DNA of 64,000 nucleotides from Jiangella anatolica (GTDB lineage Bacteria; Actinomycetota; Actinomycetes; Jiangellales; Jiangellaceae), in contig NZ_POTW01000001.1 of NCBI RefSeq assembly GCF_003236295.1, positions 62,001 through 126,000 of the forward strand. The letters are read 5' to 3'. The position numbers were made by a program, and so were the translations under genes. Below are positions 17,715 to 25,298 of the stretch, in pieces. Position 1 is the stretch's first letter. Every line of letters begins with the position of its first letter. The notes below the pieces were generated by a model that did not search any database, had not been told where the DNA came from, and was given only the letters and a program-made list of their open reading frames with translations.

Positions 17715-17757
17715 GGGTCCCACTTCGACGCAGAAAATTCTCTCCGGGGGACCGCTG

Positions 17758-18789
17758 ATGACGACGCAGGCAAGGACGCGCGCGGCGACCATCAACGACG
17801 TCGCGCGCGTCGCCGGCGTCTCGCGGGCGGCGGTGTCCAAGGTGCTGCGTGACGCCTACGGTGTCAGCGACGCGATGCGCGAGAAGGTCAACGCCGCGAT
17901 CGACGAGCTGGGCTACCGGCCTCGGGTCTCGGCGCGCGGGATGCGCGGCGCCACGTTCACGATCGGCATCGAGCTGCCCAACCTGGACAACCCGTTCTTC
18001 TCCGACCTCGTGTCCGGCGCCACGTCGCGGCTCTTGGGCGAGCCGTACCAGCTGATCGTCGCGCCCGCCTCGCCGGCCAACGCCGAGGGGGAGCGGGCCA
18101 TCCAGGCGCTGACCGACCGCCAGGTCGACGGGGTGATCGCGATCAGCCCCGAGGTGGAGCAGTCGTGGCTGGAGGACGTGGCCGCCGCGGTGCCGCTGGT
18201 GATGCTCGGGCGGCACGACGACACGCGCGAGTACGACACCGTCGTCGGCGACGACGCCGCCGGCACCCGGCTGGTGCTCGAGCACCTGCTGGGGCTGGGG
18301 CACCGCCGGATCGCGCACCTGACCCTGCCCGAGTCGGTGACGGTGGAGCGGCCGAACACCACGCACGGCGTCCGCGAGGCGGCCTACCGGCGGATCATGG
18401 CCGACGCCGGCCTCGCCGGCGAGATCCGGGTGGTCAACGTCGAGCCGGACCCGGAGACGGTGTACGCCGCCACCCGCGACCTGATCGACGGGCCGGACCG
18501 GCCGACGGCCGTCTTCGCCGCGCACGACGAGCTGGCGCTGACGGTGCTGCGCGCGGTGGCCGACGCCGGGCCGGCGGGCGGCGACGTGTCCGTCGTGGGC
18601 TACGACGACACCTGGATCGCCCGGCACCCGCTGATCTCGCTGACCAGCGTCAACCAGTCCGGTCAGCACATGGGCGGCCGGGCGATCGACCTGCTGCTGG
18701 ACCGCGTCGCGGGCCGCAAGCATCCGGTCCACGAGGTGGTCGCGCCGCGGCTGCTGGTCCGGGAGAGCAGCAGGGCGCCTACCGCATGA
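17758..18789 (+). CDS. LacI-family transcriptional regulator
   Basis: A 343-residue LacI-type regulator. The DNA-binding helix-turn-helix is at residues 11-31 (TINDVARVAGVSRAAVSKVL). The hinge follows, and the periplasmic-binding-protein-like sugar domain starts at about 62 (TIGIELPNLDNPFFSDLVSGA), ending with the usual C-terminus LLVRESSRAPT. I take the ATG at 17758 because the family N-terminus begins here; the longer frame reaches into the promoter. It sits between the rhamnosidases and the sugar importer and is the only intact LacI gene in the window. It may therefore serve several of the LacI-type operators found between 11166 and 25276 (inference). Confidence 0.9.
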   Translation: MTTQARTRAATINDVARVAGVSRAAVSKVLRDAYGVSDAMREKVNAAIDELGYRPRVSARGMRGATFTIGIELPNLDNPFFSDLVSGATSRLLGEPYQLIVAPASPANAEGERAIQALTDRQVDGVIAISPEVEQSWLEDVAAAVPLVMLGRHDDTREYDTVVGDDAAGTRLVLEHLLGLGHRRIAHLTLPESVTVERPNTTHGVREAAYRRIMADAGLAGEIRVVNVEPDPETVYAATRDLIDGPDRPTAVFAAHDELALTVLRAVADAGPAGGDVSVVGYDDTWIARHPLISLTSVNQSGQHMGGRAIDLLLDRVAGRKHPVHEVVAPRLLVRESSRAPTA

Positions 18790-18819
18790 GGCGGCCGGTT
18801 CGGCGCCGCGCCGCGTGAA

Positions 18820-18831
18820 TGAATCGTTTCA
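18820..18831. promoter_or_regulatory. LacI-type operator before the orphan HTH gene
   Basis: TGAATCGTTTCA, 18 bases before the start at 18850, matches the LacI consensus TGAAACGTTTCA in 11 of 12 positions. It is the exact reverse complement of the site at 25265-25276. Confidence 0.55.
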
Positions 18832-18849
18832 CCCACGAAGGGAGGGTCG

Positions 18850-19062
18850 ATGGTGGCGCCGCAGCAGGTGGACGACCTCACCGACGATGACGTCACGATC
18901 CTGAGACTTCTGGCGCAGGGTCTCCCGCTCCAGCTCGTCGCCCGCCGGGCCGGCATGTCGAGCCGGACCGTGCGGCGGCGCATCCGTGCCGTCTGCGACC
19001 GCCTCGGCGTCGGCACGTCCATCGAGGCGGTCGTGTGGGCCGCGAAGCGAGGACTGCTCTGA
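18850..19062 (+). CDS. orphan GerE/LuxR-type helix-turn-helix protein
   Basis: A 70-residue protein that is almost entirely one GerE-type DNA-binding domain (DDVTILRLLAQGLPLQLVAR, then AGMSSRTVRRRIRAVCDRLG), without receiver, PAS or ATPase parts. RBS GGAGGG lies 4 bases before the ATG. Codon use resembles its neighbours, and the typical LuxR ending (IEAVVWAAKRGLL) is present, so it is a complete small gene and not a remnant. It is placed between the LacI gene and the sugar importer and has a LacI-type site directly upstream. A helper regulator of the importer is plausible but unproven. Confidence 0.75.
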   Translation: MVAPQQVDDLTDDDVTILRLLAQGLPLQLVARRAGMSSRTVRRRIRAVCDRLGVGTSIEAVVWAAKRGLL

Positions 19063-19097
19063 CGCGTCGGTGCAGGTCGAGACCGTCGAACGACCCC

Positions 19098-19126
19098 TTG
19101 CCAGTCATTGAATGGTTTTATATGCT
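19098..19126 (+). promoter_or_regulatory. importer promoter with LacI-type site in the spacer
   Basis: TTGCCA (19098-19103) and TATGCT (19121-19126) are 17 bases apart. The spacer contains TGAATGGTTTTA (19109-19120), which matches the operator at 18820 in 10 of 12 positions. A repressor here would block polymerase access to the binding-protein gene. Confidence 0.6.
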
Positions 19127-19196
19127 CCGCCAATAGCGTTCATCGACCGGTTTCGGTGCGCCGATCCCGCGATGCCAGAAGGACGAGGGAGTCTTC

Positions 19197-20531
19197 ATGA
19201 ATCGATCAATGAGGATCGTCGCGATCGTCGCGGCCCTGGCCGTCGGGTCGGCGTGCAGCAATCCCGGCGCCGGTGGGGACTCCGGCACGGAGGTGTCCGC
19301 GGACGGCACGGCCGAGGTCCAGGCCGACCGGCTGACCGTCTGGGTCAACCCGGCCGATCCCGACGCGGTCATGAACGTCTACGACCGCTTCACCGAGGAG
19401 ACCGGCGTCGAGTTCGAGATCATCGAGATGCCGTCGGACGCGTTCGAGTCCGGCGTGCAGACGCGCTGGGCGTCCGGCGAGCGCCCGGACATCCTGGAGT
19501 ACCACGCGACGTCGCTGTTCTGGGCGCTGAACCCGGAGCAGAACCTGTACGACCTGTCGGAGATGCCGTTCGTCGAGCGCGAGCGCGACATCCTCGACTT
19601 CGCCGGCAGCTTCGACGGCAAGGTGTACGCCGCGATCACCGACACGCCGTCGCTGTTCGGGATCTTCTACAACAGGAACGTGTTCGCCCAGTACGGTCTC
19701 GAGGTGCCGCAGACGCTCGACGACCTCGCGTCCATCTGCGCGACGCTGCAGGCCGAGGCGCCGGGCGTCACCCCGATCTTCGAGAGCGGCGGGTCGGCGT
19801 GGCCGACGCAGATCCTCAGCGGCCTGATGGCCATGGGGTCCGCCCAGCAGGCCGACGGCTGGTCGCAGCAGGTCCTGGAGCAGGAGACGACGTTCGACGC
19901 GCCGGACAGCCCGTTCACGGCCGGCATCGCCGCGTACCGGGGCCTGCACGACTCGGGCTGCTTCAACTCCGACGCGACGACGGCGGTGTTCGAGGACTCG
20001 ATCGTGGCGGTCAGCGAGGGCACGGCCGCCATGGTGGCGCTGCCGTCCGGCCTGCTGGACATGTTCACCGCGCAGCTCGGCGGCGACGTCGCGGTCACGA
20101 ACGAGACGATCGGCTTCGCCTACCCGTCCGCCGACGGCGCCGTCTCGGCGTGGGCGCCCAACGTCGCCGGCACCTGGTACGTCCCGAAGACCGGCGACGC
20201 CGAGCGGGAGAGCACGGCGCTGGCGTTCATCCAGTGGGTCACCGGCGACGGCTACCAGGACTTCGTCGACGAGTCCGGCACGTTCCCCGTCCTGGAGGGC
20301 GCCGAGCCGCCGGCCAGCGGGATCACCGGGGTGCGTGAGGAGTTGCAGCGGGCGTTCGAGGACAGCACCGCGTACGCGTTCAACAGCGACCTGATCGGGT
20401 TCAACTCCGAGTTCGCGAACTACATGACCGGGCTGCTCAGCGGCAGCGAGACGCCGGAGTCGATCGCGGAGCGCTCGCAGACGGCGTTCGAGCAGGCCGC
20501 GCGCGCGGCCGGTCTGCCGGGCTGGGACTAG
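19197..20531 (+). CDS. sugar ABC importer, substrate-binding lipoprotein (family 1)
   Basis: A 444-residue binding protein of the MalE-like family. A lipobox LAVGSAC gives a lipidated Cys at residue 20, followed by an acidic, Gly/Ser-rich linker. The mature part opens with LTVWVNPADPDAVMNVYDRF and includes GIFYNRNVFAQYGLEVPQTLDDL, typical of carbohydrate-binding members. RBS GAGGGAG precedes the ATG. It is followed after 4 bases by two permease genes. No ATPase gene is present in this operon, so a shared MsiK-type ATPase encoded elsewhere is expected, as is common in actinomycetes. Position beside the rhamnosidases suggests an oligosaccharide substrate (inference). Confidence 0.88.
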   Translation: MNRSMRIVAIVAALAVGSACSNPGAGGDSGTEVSADGTAEVQADRLTVWVNPADPDAVMNVYDRFTEETGVEFEIIEMPSDAFESGVQTRWASGERPDILEYHATSLFWALNPEQNLYDLSEMPFVERERDILDFAGSFDGKVYAAITDTPSLFGIFYNRNVFAQYGLEVPQTLDDLASICATLQAEAPGVTPIFESGGSAWPTQILSGLMAMGSAQQADGWSQQVLEQETTFDAPDSPFTAGIAAYRGLHDSGCFNSDATTAVFEDSIVAVSEGTAAMVALPSGLLDMFTAQLGGDVAVTNETIGFAYPSADGAVSAWAPNVAGTWYVPKTGDAERESTALAFIQWVTGDGYQDFVDESGTFPVLEGAEPPASGITGVREELQRAFEDSTAYAFNSDLIGFNSEFANYMTGLLSGSETPESIAERSQTAFEQAARAAGLPGWD

Positions 20532-20535
20532 GCGA

Positions 20536-21489
20536 GTGGCCGCCATGGCCCACGACACCCGCGTCGCGGCCGCCCGGGACGGATCGCCGGTCCCTCCCGG
20601 GCCGCCGCCCTCGAAGCCGGCCCGCGGCCGCACCGACCTGTGGTGGTGGCCGTTCGCGGTGCCCGCCCTCGTCCTGACGGTCGCGTTCTTCCTGCTGCCG
20701 TTCGCCCTCAACGGCTACTTCGCGTTCACCCGGTGGACCGGGTTCTCGTCGGTGATCGCCTTCAACGGCGTCGAGAACTTCACGAACCTGGTCGAGTCAG
20801 GGGTGCTGCTGAGGGCGATCCGCGTCACCGTCACCTACGCGGTCATCGCGATGGTGATGCAGAACGTGATCAGCCTCAGCCTCGCGCTGCTCATGCAGCG
20901 CACCGGCCGGGTCAACTCGTTCTTCCGGGCGCTGTACTTCCTCCCCGTTCTGATCTCGCCGCTCGCGGCCGGCTACATCTGGAGCGCGATCCTGGAGCCC
21001 GGCGGGCCGCTGAACGGGGCGATCGGGGTGTTCTCGTCCGGCTTCGACTACGCGTGGCTCGGGCACGGGACGTCCGCGCTGGTCTCCGTCGCCTTCATCG
21101 ACGTCTGGAAGTGGAGCGGCATCGTGACGCTGGTCTACATCGCCGGGCTCAACGCGATCCCGCACTCGCTGGTCGAGGCGGCCCGGATCGACGGCGCGAA
21201 CGCGTGGAAGACGTTCTGGTGGGTGAAGTTCCGGCTGCTCGCGCCGGCGTTGACGTTCAGCGTCGTCGTCAGCTTCCTCGGCGCGCTGAACGCGTTCGAC
21301 ATCGTCCAGGCGACGACCCGCGGCGGCCCCGGCGATGCCACGTCGGTGCTCAACATCGCGCTGTACCGGCAGTACGCCGGCGGCTTCTTCGGCACCGCCA
21401 GCTCGATCAGCCTCGTCATCACGATCCTGGTGATCGTGCTGGGCGTGCCGCTGATCGCCTTCCTCCGGCGCCGGGAGGTGGAGGCATGA
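20536..21489 (+). CDS. sugar ABC importer permease (MalF-like)
   Basis: A 317-residue inner-membrane permease with about six transmembrane segments, from FAVPALVLTVAFFLLPFALN to the C-terminal SLVITILVIVLGVPLIAFL. The cytoplasmic EAA loop that docks the ATPase reads EAARIDGANAWKTFWWVKFR, about residue 215. The start is GTG 20536 or the ATG three codons later. The N-terminal 35 residues are Pro/Arg-rich and cytoplasmic. It follows the binding protein gene by 4 bases and overlaps the next permease gene by ATGA. Confidence 0.87.
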   Translation: MAAMAHDTRVAAARDGSPVPPGPPPSKPARGRTDLWWWPFAVPALVLTVAFFLLPFALNGYFAFTRWTGFSSVIAFNGVENFTNLVESGVLLRAIRVTVTYAVIAMVMQNVISLSLALLMQRTGRVNSFFRALYFLPVLISPLAAGYIWSAILEPGGPLNGAIGVFSSGFDYAWLGHGTSALVSVAFIDVWKWSGIVTLVYIAGLNAIPHSLVEAARIDGANAWKTFWWVKFRLLAPALTFSVVVSFLGALNAFDIVQATTRGGPGDATSVLNIALYRQYAGGFFGTASSISLVITILVIVLGVPLIAFLRRREVEA

Positions 21490-22325
21490 CCGGCGCCGCC
21501 CGCCGCTGGGACGCGCTGCGCGTCGTCGTGCTGGCCGTGCTCGCCCTGCCGTGGGTGCTGATCCCGATGTGGCTGCTGCTGATCAACTCGGTCAAGCCCT
21601 ACAGCGAGGCGAGCCGGCTGGACCTCGCGCTGCCGCGGGAGTGGCGGTTCGACAACTTCTCGGTGGTGTTCGACGAGGGCAACTACCCGACGGCGCTGCT
21701 CAACAGCCTCGGGATCGCGATCCCGACGCTGGCCTGCGTGCTGCTGTTCGGTTCGATGGCCGCCTGGGCGTTCGCCCGCTCGCGCCGACTGTCGATGAAG
21801 GTCGCGTACAACCTGTGCGTGCTGTCGGTGCTGCTGCCGCCGGCGATCCTGCCGACCATCTACGAGTTGCAGGTCCTGCAGATCGACGGGAGCCGGCTCG
21901 GCTACTTCCTGGTCATGGTCGGCACCCGCCTGGGCGTCGTGGTGTTCCTCGCCACCGGCTTCGTCCGGGCGATGCCGCCGGACCTGGAGGAGGCGGCGGC
22001 GATCGACGGCGCGTCCAAGCCGCAGATCTTCCGGCTGCTCATCCTGCCCTCGCTGCTGCCGGTGCTGCTGGTCGGCGGTGTCATCCTGATCATCACGATC
22101 TGGAACGAGTTCCTGTTCGCGCTGTTCCTGCTGCGCGGCGCCGACAGCGCGACGCTGCCGCTCGGGCTGTTCCGGTTCGCGTCGGCGTCGTCTGAGGTCA
22201 TCGCGTTCCGCTGGGACCTCGTCTTCGCGCACGTCGTGCTCACCAGCCTCCCGATCGTGATCGTCTACCTGTTCGTGCAGCGACGGCTGGTCCAGGGGCT
22301 GTCGGAAGGGGCGATCAAGGGGTGA
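21486..22325 (+). CDS. sugar ABC importer permease (MalG-like)
   Basis: A 279-residue partner permease with six predicted transmembrane segments. The extracytoplasmic loop is NSVKPYSEASRLDLALPREW, and the EAA loop is EEAAAIDGASKPQIFRLLIL, about residues 166-185. It forms the heterodimeric membrane pore with the MalF-like protein. The ATG overlaps the preceding stop. The stop in turn overlaps the GTG of the esterase gene, so that enzyme is part of the same transcript. Confidence 0.87.
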   Translation: MTGAARRWDALRVVVLAVLALPWVLIPMWLLLINSVKPYSEASRLDLALPREWRFDNFSVVFDEGNYPTALLNSLGIAIPTLACVLLFGSMAAWAFARSRRLSMKVAYNLCVLSVLLPPAILPTIYELQVLQIDGSRLGYFLVMVGTRLGVVVFLATGFVRAMPPDLEEAAAIDGASKPQIFRLLILPSLLPVLLVGGVILIITIWNEFLFALFLLRGADSATLPLGLFRFASASSEVIAFRWDLVFAHVVLTSLPIVIVYLFVQRRLVQGLSEGAIKG

Positions 22326-23158
22326 CGTCGTCGACGGAGGTGGCGGTCGCGGAGCGCGCGGTGCCGGGACCTCACGGCGCCGTGCGGGTACGCGTGTACA
22401 CGCCGCCGGGCGATCCGGCCGCGCTGCTGGTCTGGCTGCACGGCGGCGGCTTCGCCGGCGGCGACCTGGACATACCCGAGGCGCACGTCGTCGCCGGTGA
22501 GCTGGCCGCGCGGACGCCCGCCGTCGTCGTCTCCGTCGGCTACCGCCTGGCCCGCGACGGGGTGCGCTACCCGGTGCCGGTCGACGACGCGGCCGCGGCC
22601 TGGCGCTGGGCCGCGGCCGGCGGCGTGCCCGCGGCCGGCCCGCGCGCCATCGGCGGCGCGAGCGCCGGCGCGGCGATCGCGCTGACGGTGGCCCTGCGAC
22701 AGCGCGGGACCGCGGCGGCGCCGGACCGGCTGCTGCTCGCCTATCCGTTCGCGCACTTCCCGGTGCCGGCACTCGACGCGGCGATGGCGAACGTGATGCG
22801 GGCGCTGCCGCCGGAGCTGCGGTTCGACCACGAGCGGATCGCGCACATGGTGCGCACGTACGTCGGCCGCGTCTCGAACCTGCCCGCCGAGGCCCTGCCG
22901 GGCGCCGCGAACCTGACCGGGTTGCCACCGGCCGCCGTCGTCCTCAGCGAGCTGGACGATCTGCGCCCCTCCGGTGAGCTGCTGGTCGAGCAGCTGCGGG
23001 AGTCGGGCGTGGAGGCGAGCGTCCAACTGGAGAAGGGCATGCCGCACGGCCACCTGAACAGCGGCCCGCCGCGGCCGGGGGCCGGCGCGTCGCTGGACTT
23101 CTTCGCCGCCGCGCTGCGGCCGTCAGGCCTCGACGGCGTTCTCGGCCGGGCGGGGTGA
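22322..23158 (+). CDS. alpha/beta hydrolase, hormone-sensitive-lipase type esterase
   Basis: A 278-residue cytoplasmic esterase. The oxyanion motif HGGGF lies at residues 40-44. The nucleophile elbow GGASAGAA has Ser at about 113, the acid is probably Asp in SELDDLRPSGE, and the catalytic His is in GMPHGHL. These are the marks of the HSL-like family, which acts on short acyl esters. The GTG start overlaps the stop of the MalG-like gene, so it is translationally coupled to the importer. De-acylation of an imported, esterified sugar is a reasonable inference. Its 3' end overlaps the convergent TetR gene by 36 bases. Confidence 0.87.
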   Translation: MTSSTEVAVAERAVPGPHGAVRVRVYTPPGDPAALLVWLHGGGFAGGDLDIPEAHVVAGELAARTPAVVVSVGYRLARDGVRYPVPVDDAAAAWRWAAAGGVPAAGPRAIGGASAGAAIALTVALRQRGTAAAPDRLLLAYPFAHFPVPALDAAMANVMRALPPELRFDHERIAHMVRTYVGRVSNLPAEALPGAANLTGLPPAAVVLSELDDLRPSGELLVEQLRESGVEASVQLEKGMPHGHLNSGPPRPGAGASLDFFAAALRPSGLDGVLGRAG

Positions 23159-23743
23159 GCCGCCGCCGCGGAGCAGGACGGTCAGCTGCTCCAGCATGGC
23201 GCCCATGTCGACCTGGTCCGGGTCGAGCAGCCACTGCAGCTGCAGGCCGTCGGCTGCGGCGATCACCAGGCTGGCGACCGTCAGCGGGTCCAGGGAGTCC
23301 GGCAGGTCGCCGGTCGCCTGCTTGCGGCGGATGTCCGCGGCGATGTCGGCGCGCAGCGTCTGGTACCGGTCGACGAAGAACTGGCGCGCGGGACTCGTGG
23401 CGTCGGTGCTCTCCGCCGACATCGAGACGTACAGGCGGACCAGGCCCGGCTCGACGGAGTTGTGCTTGATGATCTCGGTCAGCCCGTCGATGGTGACGTC
23501 GTGCTCGACGGTCTCGTCGTAGAAGCGCTCGTTCAGCTCGTCGCGCCGGCGCAGCACCTCGACGAACAGCTCCTCCTTGGTACGGAAGTGGTGCAGCAGC
23601 CCGGACTGGCTCAGGCCGGCCAGCCGGGCGACCTCGCGGAAGGAGGTGCGGTCGTAGCCCTTCCGGCTGAACAGCTCCAGCGCCACGTCGACGACCTCGG
23701 CGCGCTTGGCCTCGCCCTTGGCATACGGTCCCCGAGTCGCCAT
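23123..23743 (-). CDS. TetR-family transcriptional regulator
   Basis: A 206-residue regulator. The DNA-binding domain spans about residues 10-57 (AEVVDVALELFSRKGYDRTS, then LSQSGLLHHFRTKEELFVEV), followed by a helical ligand domain of the BetI-like group. The ATG at 23743 (MATRGPYAKGEAKR) is chosen, as it starts the normal N-terminus; a longer frame at 23794 runs into the promoter region of the divergent gene. Divergence from the GH1 beta-glucosidase, with only 74 bases between the starts, makes that gene its likely target. A candidate -10 (TAGGAT on the minus strand, 23783-23778) lies in the gap. Confidence 0.88.
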   Translation of the reverse strand: MATRGPYAKGEAKRAEVVDVALELFSRKGYDRTSFREVARLAGLSQSGLLHHFRTKEELFVEVLRRRDELNERFYDETVEHDVTIDGLTEIIKHNSVEPGLVRLYVSMSAESTDATSPARQFFVDRYQTLRADIAADIRRKQATGDLPDSLDPLTVASLVIAAADGLQLQWLLDPDQVDMGAMLEQLTVLLRGGGSPRPAENAVEA

Positions 23744-23817
23744 GCGGCCATCGTATCGACGTCGCGGGGCCTCGGCTATCCTAAAACCAATCATCGACCG
23801 TCATTCAAAGGAGACCG

Positions 23818-25041
23818 GTGCAGCTGCTCTTCCCCGACGGCTTCCTCTGGGGCGCCGCGACGTCGGCACACCAGGTCGAGGGCGGCAACGTCAACTCCGA
23901 CTGGTGGCGCTTCGAGCACACGCCCGGCTCGCCGGCCGGTGTCTCGTCCGGCGACGGCATCGACCACCTGAATCGTTATCGCGAGGACTTCGACCTGCTC
24001 GCGTCGCTCGGGCACACCGCGCACCGGCTCTCGGTGGAGTGGGCCCGCATCGAGCCCGCGCCGGGGGAGTTCAGCGACGCCGCGCTGGCGCACTACCGCC
24101 GCGTGCTCGAGGCGCTGCGGGAGCGCGGCCTGCGCTCGTTCGTCACCCTCCACCACTTCACGCTCCCGGCCTGGTTCGCCGACCGAGGCGGCTGGCTCGG
24201 CCCCGACGCGCTGGCGGTGTTCGACCGGTACTGCGCCCGGGTGCTGGCGGCGCTCGGCGACCTGGTCGACTTCGTCTGCACGATCAACGAGCCGCAGATG
24301 GTCGCGCTGCACGGCTATCTCGAGGGCTACCACCCGCCCGGCGTCACCAACGCGGTGCTGTGGAAGCGGGTGGGCCGCGTCCTGCTGGAGGCGCACCACC
24401 GCGCCGTCGCCACGACGCGGGCGCACGCCGACGCCGCGCCCGGCCTCGTCGTCCAGCTGCCGGTGCTGGCGCCGGCCCGCGAGGACGCCGTGACCCGGCG
24501 GTACCGCGACGAGCTGCGCGCGGAGATCGTCGACCTCTACCTCGACGCCCTCCGGCCGGGCGCCGGCGGCGACTGGCTCGGCGTGCAGTACTACCGCAAG
24601 AACTGGGTCGACCCCGCGTCGCCGACGATCTTCGCACCGCCGCCACCGGGCTTCGCGACCACCCAGCTGGGCTGGGCCGTGTACGCCGACGGTCTGCGCG
24701 AGGTCCTGGTCCGGGCCGCACGGACCGGGCTGCCGCTCTACGTGACGGAGAACGGCATCGCCACCGAGGACGACGCCGAGCGGGTCGACTACCTGGAGGC
24801 GCATCTGGGTGCGGTCCTCGACGCCATCGGCGACGGCGTCGACGTGCGCGGCTACCTGCACTGGTCCGCGTTCGACAACTTCGAGTGGGCCGAGGGCTAC
24901 CGGCCGAGGTTCGGGCTGATCGCCGTCGACCGGGCCGCCGGGTTCCGCCGCGAGCCGAAGCCGAGCGCGTACGCCTTCCAGCGCGTCGCCGAGAGCGGCG
25001 ACCTGAGCCGGCTGCGGGCCACCGGCGTGGCAGTCGCCTGA
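23818..25041 (+). CDS. GH1 beta-glucosidase
   Basis: A 407-residue family 1 enzyme that hydrolyses beta-glucosides or related glycosides with retention. It opens with FPDGFLWGAATSAHQVEGGN, the family N-terminal signature. The acid/base Glu is in TINEPQMV (about residue 158) and the nucleophile Glu in YVTENGIA (about residue 310). GYLHWSAFDNFEWAEGY provides the aglycone-site Trp residues. It is some 40-70 residues shorter than most GH1 enzymes, with the shortening in the middle. The GTG start has AAAGGAG upstream. No signal peptide, so it acts on imported oligosides. Probably controlled by the divergent TetR protein. Confidence 0.92.
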   Translation: MQLLFPDGFLWGAATSAHQVEGGNVNSDWWRFEHTPGSPAGVSSGDGIDHLNRYREDFDLLASLGHTAHRLSVEWARIEPAPGEFSDAALAHYRRVLEALRERGLRSFVTLHHFTLPAWFADRGGWLGPDALAVFDRYCARVLAALGDLVDFVCTINEPQMVALHGYLEGYHPPGVTNAVLWKRVGRVLLEAHHRAVATTRAHADAAPGLVVQLPVLAPAREDAVTRRYRDELRAEIVDLYLDALRPGAGGDWLGVQYYRKNWVDPASPTIFAPPPPGFATTQLGWAVYADGLREVLVRAARTGLPLYVTENGIATEDDAERVDYLEAHLGAVLDAIGDGVDVRGYLHWSAFDNFEWAEGYRPRFGLIAVDRAAGFRREPKPSAYAFQRVAESGDLSRLRATGVAVA

Positions 25042-25119
25042 GCGCGCGGGCCACGTGGAGTCGCGGACCACCAGCGCCGGGGTGAACACGAGCTGCCGGT
25101 GGATGTGCGTCGCGGCTGC
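25042..25119 (-). pseudogene. scar of a LacI-family gene (C-terminal fragment)
   Basis: Directly after the GH1 stop, the minus strand encodes about 26 residues including QLVFTPALVVRDST. This is what the last residues of a LacI regulator look like; compare LLVRESS at the end of the intact one at 17758-18789. Nothing recognisable of the rest of such a gene precedes it, and no start codon exists in this frame. The sequence sits where a regulator divergent from the ABC operon at 25299 would be expected. I read it as the remnant of a deleted regulator; chance resemblance cannot be excluded for so short a piece. Confidence 0.45.
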
Positions 25120-25184
25120 TGGACGGCTTCTTTGCGCTGGTCATGGGCGTTTTCCCTCCGACGCGCGACGGCCGGGTCGTCGTG

Positions 25185-25276
25185 GGTCACCCCTGTGACC
25201 AAAACGTTTCGTATCACGGCTTGACGCTGGCGGCGGAACGCTCGTAGTGTTCCAGCTCACAAGGTGAAACGATTCA
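25185..25276 (+). promoter_or_regulatory. promoter with LacI-type operators for the rhamnose-type importer
   Basis: TTGACG (25221-25226) and TAGTGT (25245-25250) are 18 bases apart. Upstream lie GGTCAC/GTGACC with a 4-base spacer (25185-25200) and AAACGTTT (25202-25209). Downstream of the -10 is TGAAACGATTCA (25265-25276), the exact reverse complement of the operator at 18820. The two LacI-like sites bracket the promoter, allowing a DNA loop. Confidence 0.6.
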
Positions 25277-25298
25277 GAGGTCAATGGGAGGCGCGAGT

